A DNA stretch of 46,887 nt, from the NCBI GenBank assembly GCA_014380005.1, contig JACMKT010000171.1, positions 1 through 46,887 on the forward strand. The letters are read 5' to 3'. Position 1 is the stretch's first letter; every line of letters begins with the position of its first letter. This DNA comes from Rhodospirillales bacterium (lineage in GTDB: Bacteria > Pseudomonadota > Alphaproteobacteria > Rhodospirillales > Magnetospirillaceae). The position numbers were made by a program, and so were the translations under genes. Shown here piece after piece: positions 46,860 through 46,887 of this stretch. The notes below the pieces were generated by a model. That model saw only the letters and a program-made list of their open reading frames with translations. It did no database searches and was not told where the DNA came from.

Positions 46860-46887
46860 ATGGCAGACTTCACGAAAACTTTGGCCG
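46860..46887 (+). CDS. Possible start of a truncated gene
   Basis: ATG at 46860 opens a frame MADFTKTLA to the window edge, with GAGGGAGAAG about 15 bp upstream and the promoter at 46691 further up. Nine codons are too few to name a product; the beginning is compatible with a phasin-type protein, which is only a guess. Confidence 0.3.

Overview
The window reads as a chromosomal segment of a GC-rich alphaproteobacterium, most likely Magnetospirillum or a close relative in the Rhodospirillales. The main reasons are a tandem pair of bacterioferritin genes with complementary active sites, a nifQ-modD pair, a branched-chain-type ABC transporter, a TamA/TamB pair and general alphaproteobacterial style. 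No magnetosome (mam/mms) gene, rRNA, tRNA, CRISPR array, transposase or phage gene was seen. The genus call is inference; the gene calls rest on motifs read from the sequence.

Layout. 1-396: one copy of a dispersed repeat of about 187 bp plus a hairpin. 397-7055: an ABC exporter, then a tetR - RND adaptor - RND pump operon behind a tandem palindromic operator. 7056-8927: a mobile-looking palindrome, a small secreted protein and a CHRD/RTX-type secreted protein, with two possible EcfG-type promoters. 8928-12929: a phospho-headgroup/glycan cluster (nucleotidyltransferase, MobA-like transferase, CDP-alcohol phosphotransferase with a degenerate nucleotidyltransferase half, GT4 glycosyltransferase). 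12960-14766: a two-gene heme-copper oxidoreductase operon with a normal CuA subunit II but a subunit I that lacks parts of the oxidase active site. 15108-20608: livG-livF-binding protein-livH-livM-universal stress protein. 20605-24030: MaoC-like hydratase, DUF4197 protein, the second copy of the dispersed repeat, and an AsmA protein.

24034-30467 is largely about metals: menA-like prenyltransferase, then fetA (frameshifted here) and fetB; Sco1, PCu(A)C and a DUF2946-like protein for copper handling, which could serve the CuA site encoded at 12960; the two bacterioferritins; and nifQ-modD for molybdenum, with a sigma-54-like promoter. 30658-34639: two cyclic-di-GMP enzymes. 34718-38824: ligA, a lineage-type repeat protein and a receiver-like protein lacking the phospho-acceptor Asp. 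38821-44227: tamA-tamB. 44455-46617: cspA-type gene, infA and a DEAD-box helicase, a plausible cold/translation group, ending in a strong terminator. The last 250 bases hold a promoter and perhaps the first codons of another gene.

The most unusual items are the noncanonical CuA heme-copper enzyme, the split/degenerate CDP-alcohol pathway, the one-base break in fetA that can be localised to a G run, and the two near-identical copies of an intergenic repeat.
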